Source: Deltaproteobacteria bacterium (GTDB taxonomy: Bacteria; Desulfobacterota; GWC2-55-46; S146-73). Taken from it: DNA of 13,319 bases. The stretch's first letter is position 1; each line of letters starts with the position of its first letter. Below are positions 7,484 to 13,319 of this stretch, piece after piece. A model generated the notes under the pieces. The model saw only the letters and a program-made list of their open reading frames with translations, was not told the DNA's origin and made no database searches. Both the position numbers and the translations under genes were made by a program. The stretch covers positions 1 to 13,319 of the forward strand of contig WGFF01000351.1 in NCBI GenBank assembly GCA_015492355.1, in the 5' to 3' direction.

Positions 7484-9583
7484 ATGTCCAGACTCTATCT
7501 TTACAACATATTCCATCTAAATCTCGCCTTCTCCTTGATACCAGAGGATGACTATCCTCTTATTATAGAGGAGTGCTACTGGCCCCTTCTTGAGATTATA
7601 GAAGGAGGTATCCCACTCGGTATAGAGGCTACAGCATATACCCTTAAGGAGATAGAGCGAAGGGACCCATCATTCATAAAGAGATTATCAGAACTATGGA
7701 TGGATGGAAGGTGTGAATTTATTGGCTCAGGCTACTCTCAGATAATAATGCCCCTTGTACCCGCGGATGTAAACAACTGGAATCTTGAGATAGGAAACCG
7801 CTACTACAGAAAACTCCTCGGTAGGGTACCTGATATAGCCCTGGTAAACGAACAGACCTTCTCAAAAGGGCTTGTAGATATATTCAAAGGTGCTGGCTAC
7901 AGGGCTATTGTCATGGACTGGAGCAACTGTTATAGATACAACCACTATCCAAGGGAATTTATGTATTATCCACAGAGGGCTAAAGGGTATAGTGGAGATA
8001 TAGATATCCTGTGGAACCATTCCATTGCCTTCCAGAAGTTCCAGAGGTGTATCCACAGGGAATTATCCCTTGATGAATATACAGGGTTTATCCTTTCCCA
8101 TTATGATGGTGATTGCGAAAGGGCTTTTGTGATGTATGGTAATGATGCCGAGGTGTTTGGTTACAGGCCAGGTGAGGGGACAAGGAGGGACGGGGAGCAT
8201 AACTACATGAAGGAGGTTTTCAAGAGGGTAGCAGGTGATGGAAGGATTGGGCTTGTAAGTCCTGCCAGGGTGTTTGAACTCTTCAGTGGAGAAGGGGTGG
8301 CTTATAACGAACTGAGTCTTGAATCCCCTGAAACCCCCCTTGTCTGCAAGAAACAGGAAAAATACAATCCCATAAGATGGGCTGTCTCTGGCAGGGACAA
8401 TGTGCATATCAATACAGCCTGCTACAGTCTTTACAGGAACCTTAAAGACCTCGATGGGAGAATAGATGATAATGCCCTGTGGAATTTCAGGGAGGTTCTG
8501 TGTGAGCTCTGGGGGAGTGATTTCAGGACAAATACCATTGATGAAAAATTCCTGCGCCTGAGAAACCTTATGGGATGGATGAAGGTAGAGACAGAAAGGC
8601 TTTTGGAGGGTAAGACCACTAATAAGGGGATTAAAAGGATGGCATTGTGTGGGCAGATAGTAGGTTCACCATCCGGTATTGTCGTCTCCGAAAGGGCACT
8701 ACCCCTTACATCCCATACTACCTGCATTGCCACAGGGGACTCATCTGCGGTTCTACCTATCAGGGGTGGGCTTAAGGTTACAACCCCACAGGTAGATGTT
8801 GAGTTCATAGAGGATAAGGGCTTTTCCATAAGGTCCCTCGTCTTTCCGCAGGTATCGTCCATTCCACTTATAGGTACACTACCGCATGGATATTATGAAG
8901 ACATACATCTCGGTGCGGATTTCTTCAGCGGTCACCTGATACATATAGCAAGGGATGGTAAAAAGACCACGGATCTGGGCAGGGTCTCGCCTGTTATAGA
9001 TGAGGAGGATGGGAATATCAAAATAACAGTACAGATACCGATGGATATAGGGACCCTCTGGAAGGAATATACCATATCCAGGATCGAACCTGTGCTCATC
9101 CTTACCTATCGACTCAAGGTGGATGGGCTCCTTGCATCTTCACTGAGGCTTGGTATATTTACCTTTATATCCGATGCATTCAGGAGAGAACATCTCTGGT
9201 ATGAGACTGTAAACGGTGGGATGGTGCCAGAGAGGTTCTATCTTTCTGGACATAAGGTCAGTCATGATGAGCCTGTAAGCCAGAGGGTTTCTGCTTCAGG
9301 GTGTCTTGGAGCAACAGAGGGCTGGCTGAGGATAGGTGATGAACAAAAGGCAGTAACCATCGCTACGAATAAGGCTTTACTCTATTCTGTGCCTCTTCTC
9401 CACTTCAGAGAGGTGGATGAGAAGTTTTTCCTGCGTGTATACCATTCCATAGGCGAGATAGACGATACCGCATACTGGGTATGGCGGGGTTATAATCGTA
9501 TAACCTTCCGTATCTCGGCGGAGAATATCCAGTCCTGTGGTAGCGAGGGAGGGTTTTATGAATATACTGGAAAAGAATCTTAA
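7484..9583 (+). CDS. GH57-like glycoside hydrolase / transglycosylase
   Basis: This 699-residue protein has no signal peptide and so acts in the cytosol. The N-terminal part matches the GH57 barrel: FHLNLAFSLIPE at 10-21 corresponds to the first conserved region, GRCEFIGSGYSQIIMPLVP at 75-93 to the second, NEQTF with E123 to the nucleophile region, and DAEVFG with D221 to the acid/base region. Both catalytic candidates therefore look present. From about 430 to 680 the protein is rich in beta strands, like the C-terminal sandwich of GH57 4-alpha-glucanotransferases. It may trim, remodel or transfer an alpha-linked sugar while the flagellin glycan or its precursor is built; glycogen metabolism is an alternative. 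AGAGGG at 7471-7476 supports the ATG. Its end overlaps maf by 26 bases, tying it to flagellin glycosylation. Family fairly sure, substrate unknown. Confidence 0.78.
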   Translation: MSRLYLYNIFHLNLAFSLIPEDDYPLIIEECYWPLLEIIEGGIPLGIEATAYTLKEIERRDPSFIKRLSELWMDGRCEFIGSGYSQIIMPLVPADVNNWNLEIGNRYYRKLLGRVPDIALVNEQTFSKGLVDIFKGAGYRAIVMDWSNCYRYNHYPREFMYYPQRAKGYSGDIDILWNHSIAFQKFQRCIHRELSLDEYTGFILSHYDGDCERAFVMYGNDAEVFGYRPGEGTRRDGEHNYMKEVFKRVAGDGRIGLVSPARVFELFSGEGVAYNELSLESPETPLVCKKQEKYNPIRWAVSGRDNVHINTACYSLYRNLKDLDGRIDDNALWNFREVLCELWGSDFRTNTIDEKFLRLRNLMGWMKVETERLLEGKTTNKGIKRMALCGQIVGSPSGIVVSERALPLTSHTTCIATGDSSAVLPIRGGLKVTTPQVDVEFIEDKGFSIRSLVFPQVSSIPLIGTLPHGYYEDIHLGADFFSGHLIHIARDGKKTTDLGRVSPVIDEEDGNIKITVQIPMDIGTLWKEYTISRIEPVLILTYRLKVDGLLASSLRLGIFTFISDAFRREHLWYETVNGGMVPERFYLSGHKVSHDEPVSQRVSASGCLGATEGWLRIGDEQKAVTIATNKALLYSVPLLHFREVDEKFFLRVYHSIGEIDDTAYWVWRGYNRITFRISAENIQSCGSEGGFYEYTGKES

Positions 9584-11477
9584 GGCTATAGCAAAGAAGA
9601 ACAAGGAACTTTCAGAAAGGCTTAAGAGAGAGGATATAAAGGCTGTAGAGATTGAACGCACAAAGTCAGGGGACTTCACTTTTAGGTATCGTGGTCGTTA
9701 CTTTCACAGTATTTATGATCCGTGGAAGGAGATCGCAATCCAGACAGAGGAGATACTTTCAAAGGATTCGGACTGGGTGCTTCTCTTCGGTATGGGATGT
9801 GCCTACCTTCTGAGGGCGCTGGTGAGGGAGGGAAAGAAGAAGATTATCGTTTACGAGCCGAGTCTTGAAATACTGAAGGGGGTGCTTGAGAATATAGATA
9901 TTTCAGATATACTCTCTGAAGACCATGTTTATCTATTCTGTGATATGAATACCTTTATAAATACAGTGAGAACCAGTACCGAAGGACTTGATGATCTCCT
10001 GACCTATCAACCCCTTCCCTACAGGGTAACCTTCCCGGAAGAGGTCAAGGAATTTTTAAACAAGATACAGAATGTTCACATCATCAACATGACCGGTCTT
10101 GTAACAGAGATAAGCTCAAGATTCAGCTGGCTCAGCAACTATTTTTCCAATCTTCCTTTCTTTCAGAAATATCCACCTGTCGATACCCTCAGGGGTCGCT
10201 TCAGAGATATACCCCTGATCATAGTTGGTGCGGGCCCTTCCCTTAAAAAGAACGCCCATCTACTCAGGGATATAAAAGGCAAAGCCCTTATAATCGCAGC
10301 AGCCACAGCATATAGACCCCTTGTAAGGTATGGGGTTGTACCAGATTTTGTAATATCTGCGGAGAAGACGGATCTGCCAGCATATTTCACCTATGGTGAA
10401 GAGGACAGAAGGATAAGGCTTCTCCTTGGAGAGATATCCCATCCCAATATGTTTAAAAGGGATACAAAGGGCAAGTTCGTCTATTTCAATGGCTTTGTTG
10501 AGCTGAGCATCAAACAGGCAAAATTCTGGGGCAGTGACTATCTTGCCCTGGCAGGCGGGAGTGTAACCACCACAGCCCTGGATATGGGGATAATGCTGGG
10601 ATGTAATCCCATAGTGTTCATAGGACAGGACCTTGCCTTTGGCGAGGGCACTACACATGCAGATGGCTGTGTGTACGTGGATCAGAATATAGTCCTCGAT
10701 ACCAAGAAGAACGAGGTGCATATAAGAGAGAGACATATCGCTGATACCAAGAGTTATACCGTAAGTTTCAAGCTCCTGTGGCTCAAGGGTGTGAACGGCA
10801 GACCCGTTCCTTCTAAGTACGACTGGGTTACATTTCATAAATGGTTCGAAGACTACATGAGAGAGTTGAACAAAGAGAAGGCATCGGTAAAGGTGATAAA
10901 CGCAACAGAAGGGGGGGCGTATATAGAGGGAATGGAGCATACAACACTTAAAGAGGTTATAGATAATTTCATCGTATCTTCAAAGCCTGTAGAGGAGATT
11001 ATCCAGGAGGCAGAAAGTAGCAGACCGCCTATAGATTATGATGGACTTTCAGGGTCTTTTAATGATATGGAAAAGGATATAAAGAGGATACAGAGGCTTG
11101 CAACGGATATACTCAAAGAGGCACGTTCGATGAAGAGGACGGTTGAAAGAAAGGGTATGAGCCTTGAACTCCAGAAGAATCTCGCAAGGATAAAGAGACT
11201 GGAGGAACGGCTTTTCGATAAGACAAGGTATGTGAGTTTTATATGGGAGGCATTGAGCGAGTATACTTTCGAACTCAAGAAGTACCTGAGGGATACGATA
11301 GATGATGAGGAAGAACGGTTTAAAAAGGATATAGATACCATGGTACATTCTTACACAGCAATCCGTGATGTATGTGGTAAGTTAGTGCCTCTTATTGATG
11401 AAGGTAAGGATACCATCAGGAGACTCAAGCCTGTGGAAGGGCGGGAATACAGAAAGGTAGCACTGACAGGACATTGA
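9558..11477 (+). CDS. maf: Maf-type motility accessory factor, flagellin glycosyltransferase (DUF115)
   Basis: This 639-residue protein is a Maf family member. The central DUF115/MptE-like domain shows VGAGPSL at 223-229 followed by KKN, then a conserved block with GGSVTTTALD at 333-342 and FIGQDLAF at 354-361 ending in THADG. An N-terminal domain contains LLFGMG at 75-80, and residues ~500-600 form a charged helical, probably coiled-coil region. Maf proteins transfer nonulosonic acids or related sugars from nucleotide donors to Ser/Thr of flagellin in the cytosol before export, and are often next to flagellin genes, as here. I chose the ATG at 9558 because GAGGGAGGG at 9545-9553 precedes it; an in-frame GTG at 9537 would add seven residues. 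It overlaps the GH57 gene by 26 bases. A G7 run at 10911-10917 lies in codons 452-454. Function is confident; the sugar donor is unknown. Confidence 0.93.
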   Translation: MNILEKNLKAIAKKNKELSERLKREDIKAVEIERTKSGDFTFRYRGRYFHSIYDPWKEIAIQTEEILSKDSDWVLLFGMGCAYLLRALVREGKKKIIVYEPSLEILKGVLENIDISDILSEDHVYLFCDMNTFINTVRTSTEGLDDLLTYQPLPYRVTFPEEVKEFLNKIQNVHIINMTGLVTEISSRFSWLSNYFSNLPFFQKYPPVDTLRGRFRDIPLIIVGAGPSLKKNAHLLRDIKGKALIIAAATAYRPLVRYGVVPDFVISAEKTDLPAYFTYGEEDRRIRLLLGEISHPNMFKRDTKGKFVYFNGFVELSIKQAKFWGSDYLALAGGSVTTTALDMGIMLGCNPIVFIGQDLAFGEGTTHADGCVYVDQNIVLDTKKNEVHIRERHIADTKSYTVSFKLLWLKGVNGRPVPSKYDWVTFHKWFEDYMRELNKEKASVKVINATEGGAYIEGMEHTTLKEVIDNFIVSSKPVEEIIQEAESSRPPIDYDGLSGSFNDMEKDIKRIQRLATDILKEARSMKRTVERKGMSLELQKNLARIKRLEERLFDKTRYVSFIWEALSEYTFELKKYLRDTIDDEEERFKKDIDTMVHSYTAIRDVCGKLVPLIDEGKDTIRRLKPVEGREYRKVALTGH

Positions 11478-11499
11478 GCACATATAAGGGATATACAAT

Positions 11500-12102
11500 A
11501 TGACGGATATATATTTAGATGGCACCTTACTCGATTATGAGGATGTGGACAGGGACTCAACCATAGGAGACCTTGTCCAGGCGGTGGAGAAGGAACTCAA
11601 GCCCATGAGGTCTTTTGTTTTTGAGCTGTGGGTGGATGGGGAAAAGATCGAGGGCTGGAGGGACAGGGAGATAATGGACAACTCCATTTACAAATACAGG
11701 GAGATACGTCTTGTTACAACCACTGTCGATACCATTGCGATGGAGGGTCTCAACATTGTTCAGGAATACATCAATCTGATAAAGAGGAAGATAAGCGGTG
11801 TGGTTAAGGAACTGAGGAGCGGAAATATAGATGTAGAAAAGGACATATCTACCATCTTTGAGGGGCTTAACGAGATTGTAAAGACCATGAACTCCCTCAT
11901 AGAGGGTGGAACGAGATACGGTATCAAGATATTCAAAGAGAATCCAGCCCCTTATTACGCACCTATACTCGAATATATGGAAAAACTCAGGAACGCCTTT
12001 TCATGTGGGGATACTGTACTCATGGCTGATCTTCTCGAATACGAACTTCTTGCCCATCTTGAGAGTATGGAGAGGCGGATATTCCATTCCAGGGAGTTTT
12101 AG
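11500..12102 (+). CDS. Uncharacterised protein between maf and flagellin (beta-grasp-like N-terminus, helical C-terminus)
   Basis: I do not recognise this 200-residue protein. Residues 1-75 alternate as strand (DIYLDGTLLD), helix (IGDLVQAVEKEL), strand (FVFELWVDGEKIEGW) and a final strand (REIRLVTTT), the order of a ubiquitin/ThiS-like beta-grasp fold, but without a C-terminal Gly-Gly. Residues 80-190 look all-helical, with a DLLEYELLAHLESMERR segment near the end. It has no signal peptide, membrane segment or cysteine motif. TAAGGGA at 11485-11491 supports the ATG. The gene lies 22 bases after maf and is the last before the flagellin promoter. Possible roles, inferred from position only, are a Maf partner or a flagellin-binding factor or chaperone (FliS/FliW-like in job, not in visible sequence). 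Confidence 0.85.
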   Translation: MTDIYLDGTLLDYEDVDRDSTIGDLVQAVEKELKPMRSFVFELWVDGEKIEGWRDREIMDNSIYKYREIRLVTTTVDTIAMEGLNIVQEYINLIKRKISGVVKELRSGNIDVEKDISTIFEGLNEIVKTMNSLIEGGTRYGIKIFKENPAPYYAPILEYMEKLRNAFSCGDTVLMADLLEYELLAHLESMERRIFHSREF

Positions 12103-12262
12103 ATTCCATCCGATGTGCTGAAATGGATGCCTGTTTTTTGCATGTCGGCTTCGAGACCCATCCCCTCAGTAGGTTACGGACGTACTGGATAAACTAAAGA
12201 TGGATAGTCTTTCACAGGAAGTTACCACGCCAGGGCTCGATATGAGCACTTACCACCTTACC
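12103..12262. other. Intergenic stretch upstream of the flagellin promoter, no gene seen
   Basis: These bases separate the operon end from the flagellin promoter. I find no convincing coding frame, tRNA or strong terminator. There is a T6 run at 12133-12138 preceded only by a 5-base stem with a 13-base loop (CATCC at 12107-12111 with GGATG at 12125-12129), which is too weak and too far from the T run to call. A 5-base inverted repeat, CAGTA at 12167-12171 with TACTG at 12183-12187, has no T run. Short open frames of 24-30 codons occur here without start-site support. Confidence 0.5.
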
Positions 12263-12289
12263 TAAAGTTTTTCAACCCCCTGTCGATAA
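12263..12289 (+). promoter_or_regulatory. Sigma-28 (FliA) flagellar class III promoter
   Basis: TAAAGTTT at 12263-12270, 11 bases of spacer and GTCGATAA at 12282-12289 match the enterobacterial FliA consensus TAAAGTTT-N11-GCCGATAA at 15 of 16 defined positions, with exact spacing. Transcription would begin about 6-10 bases downstream, near 12295-12299, giving a leader of roughly 120 bases before the flagellin ATG. Position, orientation and target (flagellin) all agree with a FliA promoter that fires after the hook is complete and FlgM is exported. Confidence 0.92.
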
Positions 12290-12305
12290 TAAGATTAAGA
12301 GATCA

Positions 12306-12320
12306 GTGGTATACTACCAT
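12306..12320 (+). promoter_or_regulatory. 5'-proximal leader hairpin
   Basis: TGGTA at 12307-12311 and TACCA at 12315-12319 form a perfect 5-base stem around a TAC loop, extendable by one G-U pair (12306/12320). It sits only about 10 bases from the predicted transcript start. Hairpins at the very 5' end can protect mRNA from 5'-dependent decay, which would suit an abundant flagellin message. No part of it is in the second flagellin leader. Confidence 0.4.
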
Positions 12321-12416
12321 GCCCGGGAAGGAGGTGTAAAAAGGAAATACAGGGCAGATTACCGTTTGATCTCACATGGCAAGGATGCCAGAAAAAAGAT
12401 ACTAAGGAGGGTGTAA
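12306..12416 (+). CDS. Possible leader peptide ORF, 36 residues (doubtful)
   Basis: A frame starting with GTG at 12306 runs to TAA at 12414-12416, one base before the flagellin ATG. It would encode a very basic peptide (SHGKDARKKILRRV at the end) with the AGG/ATA codon taste of the neighbours. Against it: the start lacks a good Shine-Dalgarno and lies within the 5' hairpin, and the conserved leader repeat has an A6 run here but A5 in front of the second flagellin, which breaks the frame. The frame is also open upstream through the promoter to 12246. I think RNA-level function is more likely than a peptide. Confidence 0.2.
   Translation: MVYYHAREGGVKRKYRADYRLISHGKDARKKILRRV
12377..12390 (+). 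promoter_or_regulatory. CsrA-type GGA hairpin in flagellin leader, copy 1
   Basis: TGGC at 12377-12380 pairs with GCCA at 12387-12390 and presents the hexaloop AAGGAT, an exact ANGGAN loop as preferred by CsrA/RsmE proteins. The bases CAAGGATG also match the core of the selected CsrA consensus (RUACARGGAUGU). An A-U pair may close the loop to AGGA. It lies 23 bases upstream of the Shine-Dalgarno AAGGA (motif to motif), a distance one CsrA dimer can bridge. Confidence 0.65.
12404..12411 (+). promoter_or_regulatory. Strong Shine-Dalgarno of flagellin, overlapping a GGA motif
   Basis: AAGGAGGG lies six bases before the ATG at 12418 and is close to a perfect anti-Shine-Dalgarno match, as expected for a highly expressed protein. 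Its AAGGA core would double as the second CsrA site, so binding there would directly block ribosome entry. Confidence 0.85.
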
Positions 12417-12417
12417 C

Positions 12418-13254
12418 ATGGCATTAGTAATCAATACAAACATAGCGTCACTTATTGCCCAGAGGAACCTTTCTGTAACCAACTCCCAGTTAAAGATAAG
12501 TGTTCAGAGGCTGTCATCCGGTTACAGGGTGAACAGTGCCTCTGACGATGCAGCTGGACTTGCGAGGGCTGACCAGTTGAGGAGCCAGTCCAGGATGATC
12601 CAGGCAGCGATGAGGAATGCAAATGACGGTATCAGTGCTATGGAGATAAGTGACAAGGCGGCTGAGCAGATAACCAACATTCTTACGAGGATGAGTGAGC
12701 TTGCCGCGAGTGCTTCACAGGGAACCCTTGATGACTCCACAAGGAGTTACTACAATGATGAGTACAAGAAACTCATAGACGAGATCGAGAGGATAGCCCA
12801 GAGTACCGAGTTCGGTGGAAAGAAACTTCTGAACGGTTCTGTAAGCAATCTTTCCCTTTTCATCGGTTTCAAGAACGATTCAAACCATAAGCTTACAGTA
12901 TCACTCAACTCACTTACCCTAACAGCCCTTGGTTTCAACGCTTCCTCTCTGAAGAGTATATCTACTCAGGCAAGGGCGCTCTCAGCCCTTGGAAGGATCA
13001 GTTCAGCCCTTAAGACTGTGAACGATGCAAGGGCTATTTATGGTGCAACATCGAACAGGTTGAGTGCTGCGTTAAGCAACCTCCAGGTAACGTTCACTAA
13101 CTTCCAGGCGGCTGAATCGAGGATCAGGGATGCTGACTTTGCCTACGAGACTGCGGTCTTTACAAGGAACCAGATAATGGTACAGGCTGGAGTGTCTGTA
13201 CTTGCACAGGCGAACTTCCTGCCCCAGGTGGCACTAACACTGCTTGGAGGATAA
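12418..13254 (+). CDS. fliC: Flagellin (short, D0/D1 only)
   Basis: This 278-residue protein is the filament subunit, exported through the flagellar type III system. The N-terminal D0/D1 helices include INTNIASLIAQRNL (5-18), the hallmark LSSGYRVNSASDDAAGLA (32-49) and TEFGGKKLLNG at 130-140. The C-terminal half shows NLQVTF, the hallmark ESRIRDADFAYE (233-244), and the terminal QAGVSVLAQANFLPQ and LLGG. About 50 residues (141-190) replace the variable D2/D3 region, so the filament surface should be thin. This Ser/Thr-rich stretch is the likeliest site for O-glycosylation by the upstream Maf (inference). Around residues 89-100 the TLR5-type motif is partly kept (TRMSELA). It is driven by a sigma-28 promoter and preceded by a CsrA-type leader. 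A second flagellin starts 48 bases after its stop. Confidence 0.98.
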   Translation: MALVINTNIASLIAQRNLSVTNSQLKISVQRLSSGYRVNSASDDAAGLARADQLRSQSRMIQAAMRNANDGISAMEISDKAAEQITNILTRMSELAASASQGTLDDSTRSYYNDEYKKLIDEIERIAQSTEFGGKKLLNGSVSNLSLFIGFKNDSNHKLTVSLNSLTLTALGFNASSLKSISTQARALSALGRISSALKTVNDARAIYGATSNRLSAALSNLQVTFTNFQAAESRIRDADFAYETAVFTRNQIMVQAGVSVLAQANFLPQVALTLLGG

Positions 13255-13262
13255 GGTGAGGA

Positions 13263-13296
13263 TGGCAAGGATGCCAGAAAAAGATACTAAGGAGGG
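13263..13296 (+). promoter_or_regulatory. CsrA-type GGA hairpin plus Shine-Dalgarno, copy 2
   Basis: TGGC at 13263-13266 and GCCA at 13273-13276 again present the AAGGAT hexaloop, and AAGGAGGG at 13289-13296 stands six bases before the ATG at 13303. The hairpin begins eight bases after the stop of the first flagellin. Since no promoter is visible in the gap, the second flagellin is probably co-transcribed but has its own translation control. Confidence 0.65.
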
Positions 13297-13302
13297 TGTA
13301 AC

Positions 13303-13319
13303 ATGGCATTAGTAATCAA
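13303..13319 (+). CDS. fliC: Second flagellin gene, 5' end only (cut by window edge)
   Basis: The ATG and the first codons (MALVI plus two bases of a codon) are identical to the start of the upstream flagellin, after an identical Shine-Dalgarno and hairpin. This shows a tandem flagellin pair or longer array. How similar the rest of the protein is cannot be seen from this window. Confidence 0.85.

Larger units (their letters stand above)
12296..12417 (+). promoter_or_regulatory. Structured flagellin 5' leader with four AAGGA motifs
   Basis: The leader that would be transcribed from the sigma-28 promoter holds AAGGA at 12328-12332, 12341-12345, 12381-12385 and 12404-12408. The third lies in a hairpin loop and the fourth is the Shine-Dalgarno core. 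CsrA-family proteins bind GGA motifs, best in hairpin loops, and dimers bridge two sites. In Bacillus subtilis CsrA blocks hag (flagellin) translation through two leader sites and FliW relieves it. The first motif belongs to a near-perfect Shine-Dalgarno (AAGGAGGTG) with no start codon at proper distance. The leader start is predicted, not observed. CsrA control is inference from motif and context. Confidence 0.65.
12376..12434 (+). repeat. Flagellin leader/start repeat, copy 1 (59 bp)
   Basis: This block covers the GGA hairpin, Shine-Dalgarno, ATG and first codons of flagellin. It recurs at 13262-13319 with a single difference, A6 here (12392-12397) against A5 there. The copy is cut by the window edge, so the true repeat is longer and probably continues into the second flagellin gene. 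It marks a tandem gene duplication that kept the translation control element. Confidence 0.95.
13262..13319 (+). repeat. Flagellin leader/start repeat, copy 2 (58 bp, cut by window edge)
   Basis: Identical to 12376-12434 except for one missing A (A5 at 13278-13282). It occupies nearly all of the 48-base gap between the two flagellin genes and runs on into the second coding sequence. Nothing else of the first leader is present: no sigma-28 promoter and no 5' hairpin. Confidence 0.95.

Noticed and set aside
9537..9557. GTG start at 9537 for maf
   Set aside because: It lacks a ribosome-binding site at good distance, while the ATG at 9558 has GAGGGAGGG just upstream.
11906..12121. Plus-strand frame at 11906-12121 inside the end of the small unknown gene
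   Set aside because: It is an out-of-frame shadow of the 11500-12102 gene without its own ribosome-binding site.
12107..12138. Possible rho-independent terminator after the operon (CATCC/GGATG followed by T6)
   Set aside because: The stem is only five pairs with a 13-base loop and the T run does not follow it directly; not enough to call.
12179..12265. Short open frames in 12123-12265 as remains of a decayed gene
   Set aside because: The pieces are 24-30 codons in different frames, match nothing I recognise and could be chance.
1..13319. CRISPR array, tRNA, rRNA, insertion sequence or phage genes
   Set aside because: No regularly spaced repeats, tRNA-like cloverleaf, transposase or integrase frame was seen; the only repeat is the flagellin leader pair.

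Overview
This window is a single-strand (+) gene run. A long, tightly packed biosynthetic operon ends in a Maf-type flagellin glycosyltransferase and leads into a tandem flagellin locus. The protein families are bacterial. Arginine AGG/AGA and isoleucine ATA codons dominate every gene, base composition looks intermediate, and many cistrons overlap by ATGA. Together with short D0/D1-only flagellins this fits a flagellated anaerobe such as a Nitrospirota/Thermodesulfovibrio-like or deltaproteobacterial lineage. That placement is an inference and is weak.

Layout. (1) 1-192 is the 3' end of an unidentified gene. (2) 189-7464 encodes seven enzymes: an ATP-grasp ligase, a SPASM-type radical SAM enzyme, a B12-binding-type radical SAM enzyme, a split transketolase (N and C subunits as separate genes), an SDR oxidoreductase, and a second ATP-grasp protein with an amino-acid-ligase-like C-terminal domain. 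(3) 7484-9583 encodes a GH57-like glycoside hydrolase/transglycosylase. (4) 9558-11477 encodes the Maf (DUF115) glycosyltransferase, followed at 11500-12102 by a small unrecognised protein. Gaps in this stretch are at most 24 bases and several junctions overlap, so it probably forms one transcript. (5) 12103-12417 is the only gene-poor stretch. It holds a near-perfect sigma-28 (FliA) promoter and a structured leader. (6) 12418-13254 is a flagellin gene, and a second copy begins at 13303 after a 48-base spacer that repeats the leader element.

How it may work together (inference). The enzymes would build or decorate an unusual sugar: carbon-chain remodelling by transketolase, redox by the SDR, radical chemistry by two SAM enzymes, and amide bonds to amino or carboxyl groups by the ATP-grasp enzymes. 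Maf would then transfer it to Ser/Thr of the flagellins encoded just downstream. No recognisable pseudaminic or legionaminic acid biosynthesis genes are in the window, so the donor is unknown.

The most striking regulatory signals lie in the flagellin leader. The promoter matches TAAAGTTT-N11-GCCGATAA at 15 of 16 positions. The leader has four AAGGA motifs: one is the loop of a hairpin matching the CsrA-binding consensus and one is the Shine-Dalgarno sequence. The hairpin plus Shine-Dalgarno module is copied in front of the second flagellin, so each cistron may carry its own CsrA-type translational switch.
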